Part shown: positions 23,204-32,318 of the stretch, one piece after another | Layout of the letters: each line of letters starts with the position of its first letter | How positions within the stretch are numbered: position 1 is the stretch's first letter | Assembly (NCBI GenBank): GCA_037143795.1 | Contig: JBAWXZ010000013.1 | Coordinates: 47,441 to 111,440, forward strand | Source of the DNA: Firm-13 sp037143795 | Lineage (GTDB): Bacteria > Bacillota > Clostridia > Saccharofermentanales > Saccharofermentanaceae | Length of the DNA stretch: 64,000 bases | Reading direction: 5' to 3' | The notes under the pieces: model-generated | Databases searched by the model: none | What the model was told of the DNA's origin: nothing | The model's input: only the letters and a program-made list of their open reading frames with translations | Position numbers and translations under genes: made by a program

Positions 23204-24808
23204 ATGTCGATGAAATACATTTTCGTAACGGGCGGTGTGGTTTCGGGATTAGGAAAGGGTATTACAGCGGCTTCTCTGGGACGTCTCCTCAAATGCAGGG
23301 GCATACGTGTAACGATGCAGAAGTTCGACCCCTATCTTAATATTGACCCGGGTACCATGAATCCATATCAGCACGGCGAGGTCTTTGTAACTAATGATGG
23401 TGCCGAGACGGATCTCGATCTCGGACACTATGAGAGATTTATTGATGAGAATCTCACACAGAATTCCAACGTAACTTCAGGCCGGATTTATGACACGGTT
23501 CTCCGAAAAGAGAGAAACGGTGAGTATCACGGCGGCACGGTTCAGGTAATTCCGCATGTAACCAATGAAATTAAAGAGCGCATGAAAGCGGGCAAAAGCG
23601 ATTATGATGTTGCTCTGATTGAGATCGGCGGCACGGTAGGCGATATTGAATCGCTTCCGTTTATTGAGGCAGCCCGTCAATTTGCATTCGACGTAGGCCG
23701 TGAAAACTGCCTGTTTATTCATGTTACATTACTGCCGTATCTGTCTGCTTCAGATGAGCAGAAGACAAAGCCGACGCAGCATTCGGTAAAGGAATTGTTA
23801 TCGCAGGGCATACAGCCGGATATTCTCGTATGCAGAACGGAAATCGGTCTGACGGATGACTTGAAGAATAAGATTGCTCTATTCTGCAATGTCCCCAAAA
23901 ATTGTGTGTTCGAAAATAAGACGCTGAAAATTCTTTATGACGTACCGCTTGCCCTCGAGGAGCAGGGGTTGGCCGACATTGTCTGCGAGCGGTTCGGATT
24001 CGGGAAAATTGTACCTGATCTTACGGAATGGCGGGCTCTTTCACACAATCTTTCCTGTCCGAAAGGTACCACAACGATTGCTCTTGTCGGAAAATACGTC
24101 GCACTGCATGACGCCTATCTTTCCGTTGTTGAGTCTTTGACGCATGCCGGTGCGCTGAACCATACCAAGGTCAAAATCAAATGGATTGAGGCGGATGATG
24201 TTACACCGGAAACAGCAAAAGAAATTTTCAGTGATGCTGACGGAATTCTTGTTCCCGGCGGATTTGGCACACGCGGTACCGAGGGTAAGATAGAAGCAGC
24301 CAGGTATGCCAGGGAGAACAAGGTCCCGTTTTTCGGGATTTGCCTGGGCATGCAGATTGCCGTAATTGAATTTGCAAGAAACGTACTGGGACTCGCCGGT
24401 GCAAACAGTGCGGAACTGGATCCGGAGACACCCTATCCGGTTGTCGACCTTATGCCCGAGCAGGAGAACATAACGGTTCTTGGAGGCACAATGAGGCTCG
24501 GACAATACCCGTGTGAACTTGATGAAAAATCAAAGTCATACGAAGTATACGGCAAAGCGCTCATCTACGAGCGTCACCGCCACAGATATGAAATCAATAA
24601 TAAGTTCCGTAAGCAGTTTGAAGATAATGGAATCATATTGGCGGGGCTTTCTCCCGATAAGCGTATTGTCGAGATGGTGGAAATTGTGGATCACCCGTGG
24701 TTTGTGGCCTGCCAGTTCCACCCGGAGTTCAAATCCCGTCCCAACCGTCCGCATCCCTTGTTTTTTGGATTCATCCGGGCAGCAAGAGCCAAAAAAAATA
24801 TTGAATAA
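23204..24808 (+). CDS. pyrG: CTP synthase
   Basis: 534 residues, full length. It makes CTP from UTP, ATP and glutamine. The N-terminal synthase domain has KYIFVTGGVVSGLGKGITAASLG and KFDPYLNIDPGTMNPYQHGEVFVTNDGAETDLDLGHYERF. The C-terminal class I glutaminase has FFGICLGMQIAVIEFARN (nucleophile Cys) and the HPEF catalytic His/Glu near the end. Start ATG 23204 behind GGGAGGCG. Monocistronic, with its own promoter and a terminator at 24854. Confidence 0.98.
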   Translation: MSMKYIFVTGGVVSGLGKGITAASLGRLLKCRGIRVTMQKFDPYLNIDPGTMNPYQHGEVFVTNDGAETDLDLGHYERFIDENLTQNSNVTSGRIYDTVLRKERNGEYHGGTVQVIPHVTNEIKERMKAGKSDYDVALIEIGGTVGDIESLPFIEAARQFAFDVGRENCLFIHVTLLPYLSASDEQKTKPTQHSVKELLSQGIQPDILVCRTEIGLTDDLKNKIALFCNVPKNCVFENKTLKILYDVPLALEEQGLADIVCERFGFGKIVPDLTEWRALSHNLSCPKGTTTIALVGKYVALHDAYLSVVESLTHAGALNHTKVKIKWIEADDVTPETAKEIFSDADGILVPGGFGTRGTEGKIEAARYARENKVPFFGICLGMQIAVIEFARNVLGLAGANSAELDPETPYPVVDLMPEQENITVLGGTMRLGQYPCELDEKSKSYEVYGKALIYERHRHRYEINNKFRKQFEDNGIILAGLSPDKRIVEMVEIVDHPWFVACQFHPEFKSRPNRPHPLFFGFIRAARAKKNIE

Positions 24809-24830
24809 CCTGTTTCTATAATGCTATACT
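24801..24830 (+). promoter_or_regulatory. Promoter overlapping the end of pyrG
   Basis: -35 TTGAAT (24801-24806), 18-bp spacer, -10 TATACT (24825-24830). A transcript from here would run through the 24854 hairpin before reaching the DUF1846 gene. Confidence 0.5.
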
Positions 24831-24853
24831 AATTAGGGCCTCATGCAGGCAAA

Positions 24854-24888
24854 AAGAGCGTCTCCGATTAATCCGGGACGCTTTTTTA
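24854..24888 (+). terminator. Terminator between pyrG and the DUF1846 gene
   Basis: AGCGTCTC (24857-24864) pairs with GGGACGCT (24875-24882, one G-T), followed by TTTTTT. It ends pyrG and may also attenuate the transcript from the 24801 promoter. Confidence 0.75.
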
Positions 24889-24911
24889 TTTTTGAATTAT
24901 GGGGTGGAAGT

Positions 24912-26396
24912 ATGAAAAGTATAGGGTTTGACAGCGCTAAATATCTGCAGATGCAGTCACAGAACATTCGTGACCGAATAGCAATGTTTGGAGGCAAATT
25001 ATATTTGGAATTCGGAGGAAAGCTTTTCGACGATTATCATGCAGCGAGAGTTCTCCCGGGATTTGAGCCGGACAGCAAGGTCAAAATGCTTCTCGAATTG
25101 AAGGATGAAGCTGAAATTGTTATCGTAATCAGTGCTGATGCCATTGAAAAAAATAAAAGAAGGGGTGACCTCGGAATCACATATGACCAGGATGTGCTTC
25201 GCCTGATTGATGCTTTTACGGAGATCGGTCTTTTTGTAGGAAGTGTTGTTATCACTCAGTACATGGGACAGCCTTCGGCCGAGCAGTTTGAAAAAATGCT
25301 GCACAGACTTGGCGTCAGGGTATTCCGTCATTACCCCATCGCAGGATATCCTTCGAATATTCCGCATATTGTCAGCGAAGACGGATACGGTAAAAATGAA
25401 TATATCGAGACCAGCCGTTCCCTTGTTGTTGTAACAGCACCGGGTCCCGGATCGGGAAAAATGGCGACTTGTCTTTCTCAGCTTTATCACGAGCACAATC
25501 GCGGCGTGAACGCAGGGTATGCGAAATTCGAGACTTTCCCGATATGGAATCTGCCGCTGCAGCACCCTGTTAATGTTGCCTATGAAGCGGCAACAGCTGA
25601 CTTGAATGATGTGAATATGATTGACCCGTTCCATATTGAAGCGTATGGCAAAACAACAGTCAATTACAACAGGGATGTTGAAATTTATCCCGTTGTACAC
25701 GCGATGTTCGTAAAAATTTCCGGACTATCCCCATACAAAAGTCCGACAGACATGGGGGTAAATATGGCCGGTTATTGCATTACGGATGACGAGGTGTGCC
25801 GTAATGCCGCAAAAAGGGAAATTATCCGAAGGTTTTATCAGTCCAGCTGTACAGTCCGTCAGGGTCTCGGGGAACAATCAGAAATTGCAAAAATAGAGCT
25901 GCTTATGAACAAAATCGGTATATCGGTAGACGACCGGCCGGTGGTCGCTGCAGCGAATAAGAGGGCCGAGGAGACAGATGGACCGGCCGTTGCAATCGAA
26001 CTGTCCGACGGACGCATTGTCACCGGTAAAACGACTCCGCTTCTTGGTGCGTCAGCCGCCCTTCTTTTGAACGCCCTTAAAGTCCTTGGCGGGATTCAGC
26101 ACGAAATCCCGCTTATCTCACCAATAATCATTGAGCCGATTCAGGATCTGAAAATCAGGCATATGGGTAACCGGAACCCGCGCCTTCATACCGATGAAAT
26201 ACTAATCGCGCTTTCCATCTGTGCTGCAACGAATCCGATGGCGGCACACGCAATGAATCAGCTGGCCGAGCTTCGCTGCTGCGATGCCCATGCAACCACG
26301 ATATTGTCCCGTGTTGATGAGAATGTTTTTATGAAGCTCGGGGTAAATATTACATCGGAACCTGAGTATCAGACCAAGAAGATGTATCATTCATAA
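24912..26396 (+). CDS. DUF1846 family protein
   Basis: 494 residues from ATG 24912 (GGGGTGGAAG upstream); an earlier in-frame ATG at 24843 would put the terminator inside the gene. It matches the DUF1846 family found in many Bacillota: KSIGFDSAKYLQMQSQNIRDRIAMFGGKLYLEFGGKLFDDYHAARVLPGF at the start. A P-loop-like TAPGPGSGKMATCLSQLYHE lies near 195 and MGNRNPRLHTDEILIALSICAATNP near 425. The structure of a family member is known but no reaction is established. Cytoplasmic. Confidence 0.9.
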   Translation: MKSIGFDSAKYLQMQSQNIRDRIAMFGGKLYLEFGGKLFDDYHAARVLPGFEPDSKVKMLLELKDEAEIVIVISADAIEKNKRRGDLGITYDQDVLRLIDAFTEIGLFVGSVVITQYMGQPSAEQFEKMLHRLGVRVFRHYPIAGYPSNIPHIVSEDGYGKNEYIETSRSLVVVTAPGPGSGKMATCLSQLYHEHNRGVNAGYAKFETFPIWNLPLQHPVNVAYEAATADLNDVNMIDPFHIEAYGKTTVNYNRDVEIYPVVHAMFVKISGLSPYKSPTDMGVNMAGYCITDDEVCRNAAKREIIRRFYQSSCTVRQGLGEQSEIAKIELLMNKIGISVDDRPVVAAANKRAEETDGPAVAIELSDGRIVTGKTTPLLGASAALLLNALKVLGGIQHEIPLISPIIIEPIQDLKIRHMGNRNPRLHTDEILIALSICAATNPMAAHAMNQLAELRCCDAHATTILSRVDENVFMKLGVNITSEPEYQTKKMYHS

Positions 26397-26436
26397 TACG
26401 ATCGTACGCACATGCGGAATTGGATAAATTATGGGA

Positions 26437-27456
26437 TCAGCCGGAGAAATTAAAAAATTCCTCCGGCTTTTCTTTTAGCCAGGTGCAAACAAGAAGACCT
26501 GCCCAGACGGCCTCAAGGGGACGGTCGAAGACAGGGGTTATACCCGCGGCGAGAAGTTCCCGTGTAGTGGAATAGGGGGTACGGGTTTTTTCGATCGGTG
26601 CAATAAACAGACGCTTGAAGTTCGCTTCGCACAAATCCTGCAGATACAGAAGGGAGTAGGGGGAAGTCCGCGTCACCGTACAGGAGGTGCCGGAGTGGTA
26701 TAGCCGCTGAATAATGAAATTATATTCCGGACGTGTCAAATCCAGTGTCTGATAATTCATACCGACACAGGCATCAAGTACAAGCACGGTTTCTTCAGCC
26801 GGTTTTTTTTCTGATGAAGTAAGCCGGGTCAGAAGCTCCCGTGAACTATGCACGGGGGCGTATGGAGGGGCATTTCTGTTATGTACAAAGATTCCGTCCT
26901 TCATAATCCCGGCATACTGCCCCAGGTAACTTTGAAAATCATCGGTCTGTGAATCGGCCTGCATGACTTTACATGCAAAGTGGATATAATCAGTTCCGTC
27001 CCGGGCACGGCTCGCGACGTATACACCGGATTTTTCCTGCTTAATAAGAGCCAGAGCATTATTGAAATTGGCCTGCCCGTCACTTTCGGCGCTGTCAAGC
27101 GGAAGCTTACTTCCGAGTATAACGACGGGAATGCCGAGACCGGACAGCAGAATGTCCGCCATCTGTGCAGTGTAGGCCAGTGTATCGGTTCCATGTGCAA
27201 TGATCATGCCATCATATACTTTTCTGGAAAACTCATCTGAAATTGCTGTAAAAAGATCAAAAAGCATATCCGGAGTCATGTTTTCACTGAGCGTCTGCAT
27301 GGGTTCGAAGGCTTCGATTTTGCAGCCGCCTGAAGGGACACCGGAAAAGAGCCGATACGGGGCGTCACTCATCTCGAACGTTCCGCCGGAATTGTGACTT
27401 GCAATGGTACCTCCGGTAAATACAACAAGGATATGAAGAGGACGCGGCGCGGTCAT
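26437..27456 (-). CDS. Asparaginase
   Basis: 339 residues, type I-like (cytoplasmic, no signal peptide). It hydrolyses L-asparagine to aspartate and ammonia. The catalytic first Thr is in TGGTIAS (residues 14-20); the second Thr/Asp pair is in HGTDTLAYTA (88-97), with the Lys in GSKLPLDSAESD completing the triad. Its start overlaps the end of the thioredoxin-reductase-like gene by 4 bp, so the two are translationally coupled. A glutaminase side activity cannot be ruled out. Confidence 0.92.
   Translation of the reverse strand: MTAPRPLHILVVFTGGTIASHNSGGTFEMSDAPYRLFSGVPSGGCKIEAFEPMQTLSENMTPDMLFDLFTAISDEFSRKVYDGMIIAHGTDTLAYTAQMADILLSGLGIPVVILGSKLPLDSAESDGQANFNNALALIKQEKSGVYVASRARDGTDYIHFACKVMQADSQTDDFQSYLGQYAGIMKDGIFVHNRNAPPYAPVHSSRELLTRLTSSEKKPAEETVLVLDACVGMNYQTLDLTRPEYNFIIQRLYHSGTSCTVTRTSPYSLLYLQDLCEANFKRLFIAPIEKTRTPYSTTRELLAAGITPVFDRPLEAVWAGLLVCTWLKEKPEEFFNFSG
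26440..26476 (+). terminator. Terminator overlapping the end of the asparaginase gene
   Basis: GCCGGAG (26440-26446), AATT/AATT, CTCCGGC (26461-26467), then TTTTCTTTT. It terminates the rightward DUF1846 transcript while encoding the last residues of the leftward asparaginase. Confidence 0.8.
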
Positions 27457-28460
27457 TTTGTACCTGCCGCTGCGGCTGCTGCAGAAGCTGCCTCAAGGCC
27501 GGAAAGATAAGTGTCGGCAGAGAGGGCAGCAACAAGCCCTTCACCCAGTGCTTTGGCAATTTGAAGGGGCTTGCCGGTGCAGTCTCCCGCAGCAAAAACG
27601 CCGGTGATATTTGTTGCTTGTTTTTTGTCGGTCAGGATGCAGCTCTTTTCGAGTGCGAGTCCTGACAAAAGGGACTGCAGGGCGATTGTCGAACGCAGGA
27701 TGAAGATTCCGGATACAGGATAACTTTCTTTATCCGTAACAAGCTGCGTTACATACTGATCCCCTTCGATTTTGTAGCCTGATGCACTTAGGACTCGGAC
27801 AAATGTATTGTCGGGAAGCACTATGCCCCAGCGATTCAGATCAGCCGGATTTACAAAAAGGGAGACCCTGCATCCGATTTTACACAGATGAAGTGCCTCT
27901 TCAATCGCATCACCGGATTTGGCAATAACTGCAACATCGCGCCCCCTGTATAACATTCCGTCACAGGTGGCGCAATAACTCACTCCTCGTCCGAGATATT
28001 CTTCTTCGCCCGGGTACGGAGTAGCCGCGGCAACGCCTGTCGTCAGGATTATGGATTTGGCCATAAGGAATGAATTGCCGTATGCGACCTGAAAACCCGG
28101 CTGCGGGCCGGTTTTTGATGAACCGAAATCAGTCGGCATGACAACAAGTGCGCGGCCTTTCAGAGAAACTGCGCCCATTTGTGCGGCGTGCGCATGAAAT
28201 AAATCGAGAAGTTCCGCACCGCTTTTGCCGGGAAGCCCCGGCATATTCTCTATTACAGTTGCTTTGTAAAGCGGGCTGTTCTGATATTCGCCTGAAAGGA
28301 TAACTACGCTCCTGCCGCGGGTGCGCCCGTTGATCGCGGCGGAACACCCTGCCGGCCCTCCGCCTATTACTGCAATGTCTACCGGGGTGGTTTCGTAAAG
28401 GGCTGATGCCTCTTCCGGTGTTAATACAGGTGATGTATCTATATGCTTTGAATATTCCAT
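27453..28460 (-). CDS. Thioredoxin-reductase-like flavoprotein lacking the NADPH motifs
   Basis: 335 residues. The FAD-binding GGGPAGCSAA is at 33-42, redox-active CATC at 163-166, and GVFAAGDCTGKPLQIAKALGEG at the end. Where NADPH-dependent enzymes have GxGxxA and HRRxxxR, this protein has VIAKSGDAIEEA (178-189) and LFVNPADLNR (201-210), so both NADPH signatures are gone. Clostridial enzymes with this profile are ferredoxin-dependent flavin thioredoxin reductases or related deeply branching forms. The Ala-rich C-terminus is odd. Translationally coupled to asparaginase. Confidence 0.82.
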   Translation of the reverse strand: MEYSKHIDTSPVLTPEEASALYETTPVDIAVIGGGPAGCSAAINGRTRGRSVVILSGEYQNSPLYKATVIENMPGLPGKSGAELLDLFHAHAAQMGAVSLKGRALVVMPTDFGSSKTGPQPGFQVAYGNSFLMAKSIILTTGVAAATPYPGEEEYLGRGVSYCATCDGMLYRGRDVAVIAKSGDAIEEALHLCKIGCRVSLFVNPADLNRWGIVLPDNTFVRVLSASGYKIEGDQYVTQLVTDKESYPVSGIFILRSTIALQSLLSGLALEKSCILTDKKQATNITGVFAAGDCTGKPLQIAKALGEGLVAALSADTYLSGLEAASAAAAAAGTK

Positions 28461-28494
28461 ATTTTTACCTCTTATGGTTTATGATGTGTGCCTT

Positions 28495-28503
28495 TGCTAT
28501 AAT
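28495..28503 (+). promoter_or_regulatory. Extended -10 promoter of the exonuclease gene
   Basis: TGCTATAAT (28495-28503), an extended -10 with a perfect hexamer but no good -35. Confidence 0.6.
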
Positions 28504-28548
28504 GAAAACACAAAAGCAGAGCATTTGTCGATGATTATCGAGGTTACT

Positions 28549-29313
28549 ATGAAATTAATAAGTTGGAATGTCAACGGAATTCGTGCTATAGCCAAAAAAG
28601 GCTTTGCGGAAACCCTCCTATCTTTTGATGCGGATATCATATGTCTCCAGGAGACAAAGGCCCAGCCTGAACAGCTTACTTTTGATATTACGGAAATTCC
28701 GGGTTACCGGAGTTTTTTCCACAGTGCGGACAGAAAAGGCTATTCCGGTACGGCCGTTTATTCCAGAACCCTCCCCCTTAGTGTCTCCTTTGGTCTTGGA
28801 GAGGACCGTTTTGACCATGAAGGCCGGACAATAGAACTTGATTTCGGCGAGTTCATCCTTTATAACATTTATTTCCCCAATGGTGGACAGGGCCCGGAGA
28901 GACTTCAGTTCAAACTTGACTTTTATGACTGCTTTCTTGCCAGGATTACCAGGCAGATGGAAGAAGGACGTAAAATAATCGTGTGCGGGGATGTAAACAC
29001 GGCGCACCGGGAAATTGATCTTGCCAATCCGGCTGCAAATGCAGGCATTTCGGGCTTCATGCCGGTTGAGCGGGCCTATATGGATCTTTTTGCGGAAAAA
29101 GGACTTGTGGACACGTACCGCAAGCTGTATCCGGATACGGAAAAGATGTACACCTGGTGGTCATACAAAACTTTTGCCAGAAGCAGAAATGTCGGCTGGC
29201 GCATTGACTACTTCTGGGTGAGCAAATCCATGGAAAACCGGATTCTTGATACCGGAATGCTAAGCGGAATCGAGGGATCCGACCATTGTCCGATCTTCCT
29301 GGAATTGTCATAA
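28549..29313 (+). CDS. xth: Exodeoxyribonuclease III (AP endonuclease)
   Basis: 254 residues starting MKLISWNVNGIRAI, the standard N-terminus. ATG 28549 is chosen over upstream codons because the family begins here. It repairs abasic sites and blocked 3' ends. Catalytic residues are visible: ICLQETKA (metal-binding Glu), YFPNGGQG, IVCGDVNTAHREIDL (Asp/Asn) and GSDHCPIFLEL (final Asp-His). Divergent from the flavoprotein gene. Confidence 0.95.
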   Translation: MKLISWNVNGIRAIAKKGFAETLLSFDADIICLQETKAQPEQLTFDITEIPGYRSFFHSADRKGYSGTAVYSRTLPLSVSFGLGEDRFDHEGRTIELDFGEFILYNIYFPNGGQGPERLQFKLDFYDCFLARITRQMEEGRKIIVCGDVNTAHREIDLANPAANAGISGFMPVERAYMDLFAEKGLVDTYRKLYPDTEKMYTWWSYKTFARSRNVGWRIDYFWVSKSMENRILDTGMLSGIEGSDHCPIFLELS

Positions 29314-29470
29314 AGGTGCAAATTGCCTATAGTTTGCCGCTATTTCTACTCTTTTGCGGGGAAAAGCTGTGATATAATTCCTTTTGTAACAGAAATAATG
29401 CATTGCCTTTCTCATCGAATATGATGAAGAGAAAATGGATTGCATTGGAATTCATCTAAAGGAGAACTAA

Positions 29471-30658
29471 ATGAATAATACCTTAAAAAAGACACTTGCC
29501 TCGTTTCTGACTGTTGCCATGCTGGCAACCGGAACTACTTTGCTTACTTCCTGTAAAGGCAGTACAGCTGCTGCGGACACAACAGCCGCTGCGGCAGTAA
29601 CCTCAGCAGATTCATCAGTTGTACTGACCCAGGATGCCGGAGCGACAGATGCAACAGCCGCCGCCACAACAGCAGCGCCGGTAGTGCTTCCCGCAATAGC
29701 AACAGCGACAATGACAATCGACGGTAAAACAGTTTCAGCTGCGGAATATGACTTCTATTATTATTCGAATTACCGCACCTATGCACAGTATGCTTCTTAT
29801 GGAGCGGTTCCTACCTTGGCGGCTGATGGATCCATCGACCTTACGGCAGTATGTTCACTTTCCAAGGACGGGACACAGACATGGGGGGATTTCATTAAGG
29901 AATCTGCCAAAAAACAGCTGCAGGACGTTTATATCCTTACAAATTATGCAGCAGCGGCGGGTGTAGCAACAACTGCTGCCGATCAAAAGACGATTGACAG
30001 TTTTTACGCAAGCGTCCAGAAAAATGCCGACAGTTTCAGCATGTCAGCTGACGAATATCTGACGACCCTGTACGGTGCCAGTGTCAATAAAATAAGCCTT
30101 GATCCTATTATTGCCCGTTACCTGCTTGCAAGCGACTATATGTCGAGCCTTCAGGGCGCCTATACATTTACCGACGCGGAAATGCAGACTTTCTATACGG
30201 CCAACAAGGATTCATACAAGAACATTGATGTCCCGACAGTACGGCACATCCTTTTCCTTGCACCTGTAGGAGCATCCGGATATACAGATGCAACACCCGA
30301 TGAACTTGCAGCTGCCAAGGCACTTGCCGAGGCGACACTTGCCAAAATCAAGACATACGATGATATGGTTACAGTTGGTGATGCAGCATTCGCAGACGGC
30401 TCAGCATTAGAGTCTGCAGAGTATTCCGTTGCAGTGGGATCCATGGTAAAAAGTTTTGAAGACTGGTGCTATGATGCCGCCCGCAAGCCCGGAGATACAG
30501 GTATCGTCCAGTCCGAATACGGCTATCACGTAATGTACTATGTAAAAACACAGAAGGATTGGGTTGCTGATGCGATTGCTTCCCTTACCACGGATAAATT
30601 TGCCGCATATATTGCCGAGCAGGAAGCACTTCCTCAGTTTGCCATAACGCAAAACTGA
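29471..30658 (+). CDS. PpiC-type peptidyl-prolyl isomerase lipoprotein (PrsA-like)
   Basis: 395 residues. A lipoprotein signal ends at LLTSC (Cys28). A Thr/Ala-rich, disordered spacer follows (about 30-75), then a SurA/PrsA-like helical region (about 80-250) and a parvulin domain (about 256-360: VPTVRHILFLA ... SVAVGSMVKSFEDWCYDAARKPGDTGIVQSEYGYHVMYYV). It should assist folding of exported proteins at the outer face of the membrane. An extended -10 (TGATATAAT, ending 29378) lies upstream. The relative at 40041 has a membrane anchor instead. Confidence 0.85.
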   Translation: MNNTLKKTLASFLTVAMLATGTTLLTSCKGSTAAADTTAAAAVTSADSSVVLTQDAGATDATAAATTAAPVVLPAIATATMTIDGKTVSAAEYDFYYYSNYRTYAQYASYGAVPTLAADGSIDLTAVCSLSKDGTQTWGDFIKESAKKQLQDVYILTNYAAAAGVATTAADQKTIDSFYASVQKNADSFSMSADEYLTTLYGASVNKISLDPIIARYLLASDYMSSLQGAYTFTDAEMQTFYTANKDSYKNIDVPTVRHILFLAPVGASGYTDATPDELAAAKALAEATLAKIKTYDDMVTVGDAAFADGSALESAEYSVAVGSMVKSFEDWCYDAARKPGDTGIVQSEYGYHVMYYVKTQKDWVADAIASLTTDKFAAYIAEQEALPQFAITQN

Positions 30659-30701
30659 TAGGGTTTTCCGTTCCTTGCGCATAATTTGAATGATTTATCA
30701 G

Positions 30702-30743
30702 AAGCCGCGATTGTAAGATCAATCTTACAGTCGCGGCTTTGTC
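30702..30743 (+). terminator. Rho-independent terminator
   Basis: GCCGCGAtTGTAAGAT, loop CA, ATCTTACAgTCGCGGC: a 16-bp stem with one mismatch, followed by TTTGTCTT. Confidence 0.8.
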
Positions 30744-30914
30744 TTGCGAAAATGTGTGCATTGTATGGAAAGACAGGCAAAAATCACCTGAAAAAGCAGA
30801 ATAATGTACATATAACGCAAGAATGTACATGTTTTTGCTCAAAAGCATGTATTATTTTACACAATTGTGTTGTTTCCCCGTATAATAGGATTGGAATATG
30901 GGGGAGGTGCAGCG

Positions 30915-32318
30915 TTGTTTCTGGTTTTTCTATTCCTGTGGACAATCGCAATATTCCTTTGGATCAGCGAGGGGCGAACCACCGCTAATTTTTGGAGCGC
31001 CTGTGCCTTTTTTCTTTATGGATGCGGGGGGCTAGCGGTACTGCTGCAGGGCCCTGCCAAAATCAATCGATGGGTTTTGCTTCCCCTTGCCCTTCTGTCT
31101 TCCATGACATATTTCTGGGCGCCTTTTGCCCTGCTCATGTATTCACTGTACTCCGGCGGTAAAATGTCTCGAAAAAGACCCCTCCGTCTCCTTGTGACAA
31201 TGATCCTTGGGATTCCGGCAGCAAGTGCATACCTTGCTTTTCCGGCCCTGAATATGTTTGCTCCTCAATTTATAGTATCCCCGGAAATACGAATTCAAAA
31301 TACACAGCTAATGACGATTATGATTACTCCATATTTTGTCGCCTCGTCGTACTTGCTTCTGGAGGCCTGGCTTAAGGAAAAAGACCGTGCCGTCCGTGCG
31401 GATAATGCAGTTAACTGTCTTCTGGCGGTTCCTTCAAGCCTTGCATTCTTTCTTTTGAATTATATTGTTCCTTCTACGGGGACTGTCGGAGCCTGGAATT
31501 ATAATGTTATTCTTATTCTTTATGTATCGGCTGTGTTTTTGTTCTTCGGTATACGGAAAAGCGCCATGGGTCTGCATCTTCAGCAGGAAAACGCAACGCG
31601 TGAACAGACGCAGCAGGCTGTTATCCAAAGTACGGGAGTTCTGCACCATGCGGTCAAGAACAGTCTTTTGACACTGCGGCTCACCCTGCAGAATGCACAG
31701 TACCGTAACGAGTTGAATGATCTGGATCAGGAAGCCATACGGAAAGACATTTCCCTGGCTATGGCTACCTGTGAACACACTCTCGCTATCCTGGACCGTA
31801 TTCATCTTAAATTCCAGCCGGTCAGGATTTCCCCGGAAATGTGCTCGGTGCTTCGGGTATTTGAGCAGGCCGCTGATCAGAGCCTGATGACATACCCCGA
31901 TAAGAAGATTCAGATTGAAAAACACTGGGAATACCGGCCGATGCTGAATTGCGATCCGGTTCATATGCACGAGGTGCTTCTGAACCTGGTCAATAATGCC
32001 ATGGAAGCTACAAGCGAGGATGGGGTCGGACACATTCTTCTCCGCACATTCAGCCGCCGGGGCAAATTGGTTATCCAGATTACCGATAACGGGTGCGGTA
32101 TACCAAAAAAACAATGGCGATATGTCGGAACACCGCTTTTTACCACTAAAGTCGGCAAAAATCATTATGGACTGGGTTTATACTATGTTAAGAAGGTAGC
32201 CGACCTGCACGATGCTCATTTTGATCTTCGTGCATCACCTCTTGGCGGGACGGTTGCGGAACTTGTTTTTCCGGCATATAGAACAGGGGGCATGGATTCG
32301 TATGGAGGAGAAATATAA
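30915..32318 (+). CDS. Sensor histidine kinase
   Basis: About 467 residues from TTG 30915 (GGGGGAGGTG upstream); no ATG is suitably placed. The N-terminal half has seven or so hydrophobic segments (30-240), resembling a membrane sensor of the 7TM type. The H-box is LHHAVKNSLLTLRLTLQN, and the C-terminal HATPase has N-box EVLLNLVNNAMEA, G1 ITDNGCGIPKK and G2 HYGLGLYYVKKVA. The phospho-acceptor should be a His in LHHAVKN. A TATAAT at 30881-30886 is the likely -10. It overlaps the response regulator by 17 bp. Confidence 0.88.
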   Translation: MFLVFLFLWTIAIFLWISEGRTTANFWSACAFFLYGCGGLAVLLQGPAKINRWVLLPLALLSSMTYFWAPFALLMYSLYSGGKMSRKRPLRLLVTMILGIPAASAYLAFPALNMFAPQFIVSPEIRIQNTQLMTIMITPYFVASSYLLLEAWLKEKDRAVRADNAVNCLLAVPSSLAFFLLNYIVPSTGTVGAWNYNVILILYVSAVFLFFGIRKSAMGLHLQQENATREQTQQAVIQSTGVLHHAVKNSLLTLRLTLQNAQYRNELNDLDQEAIRKDISLAMATCEHTLAILDRIHLKFQPVRISPEMCSVLRVFEQAADQSLMTYPDKKIQIEKHWEYRPMLNCDPVHMHEVLLNLVNNAMEATSEDGVGHILLRTFSRRGKLVIQITDNGCGIPKKQWRYVGTPLFTTKVGKNHYGLGLYYVKKVADLHDAHFDLRASPLGGTVAELVFPAYRTGGMDSYGGEI

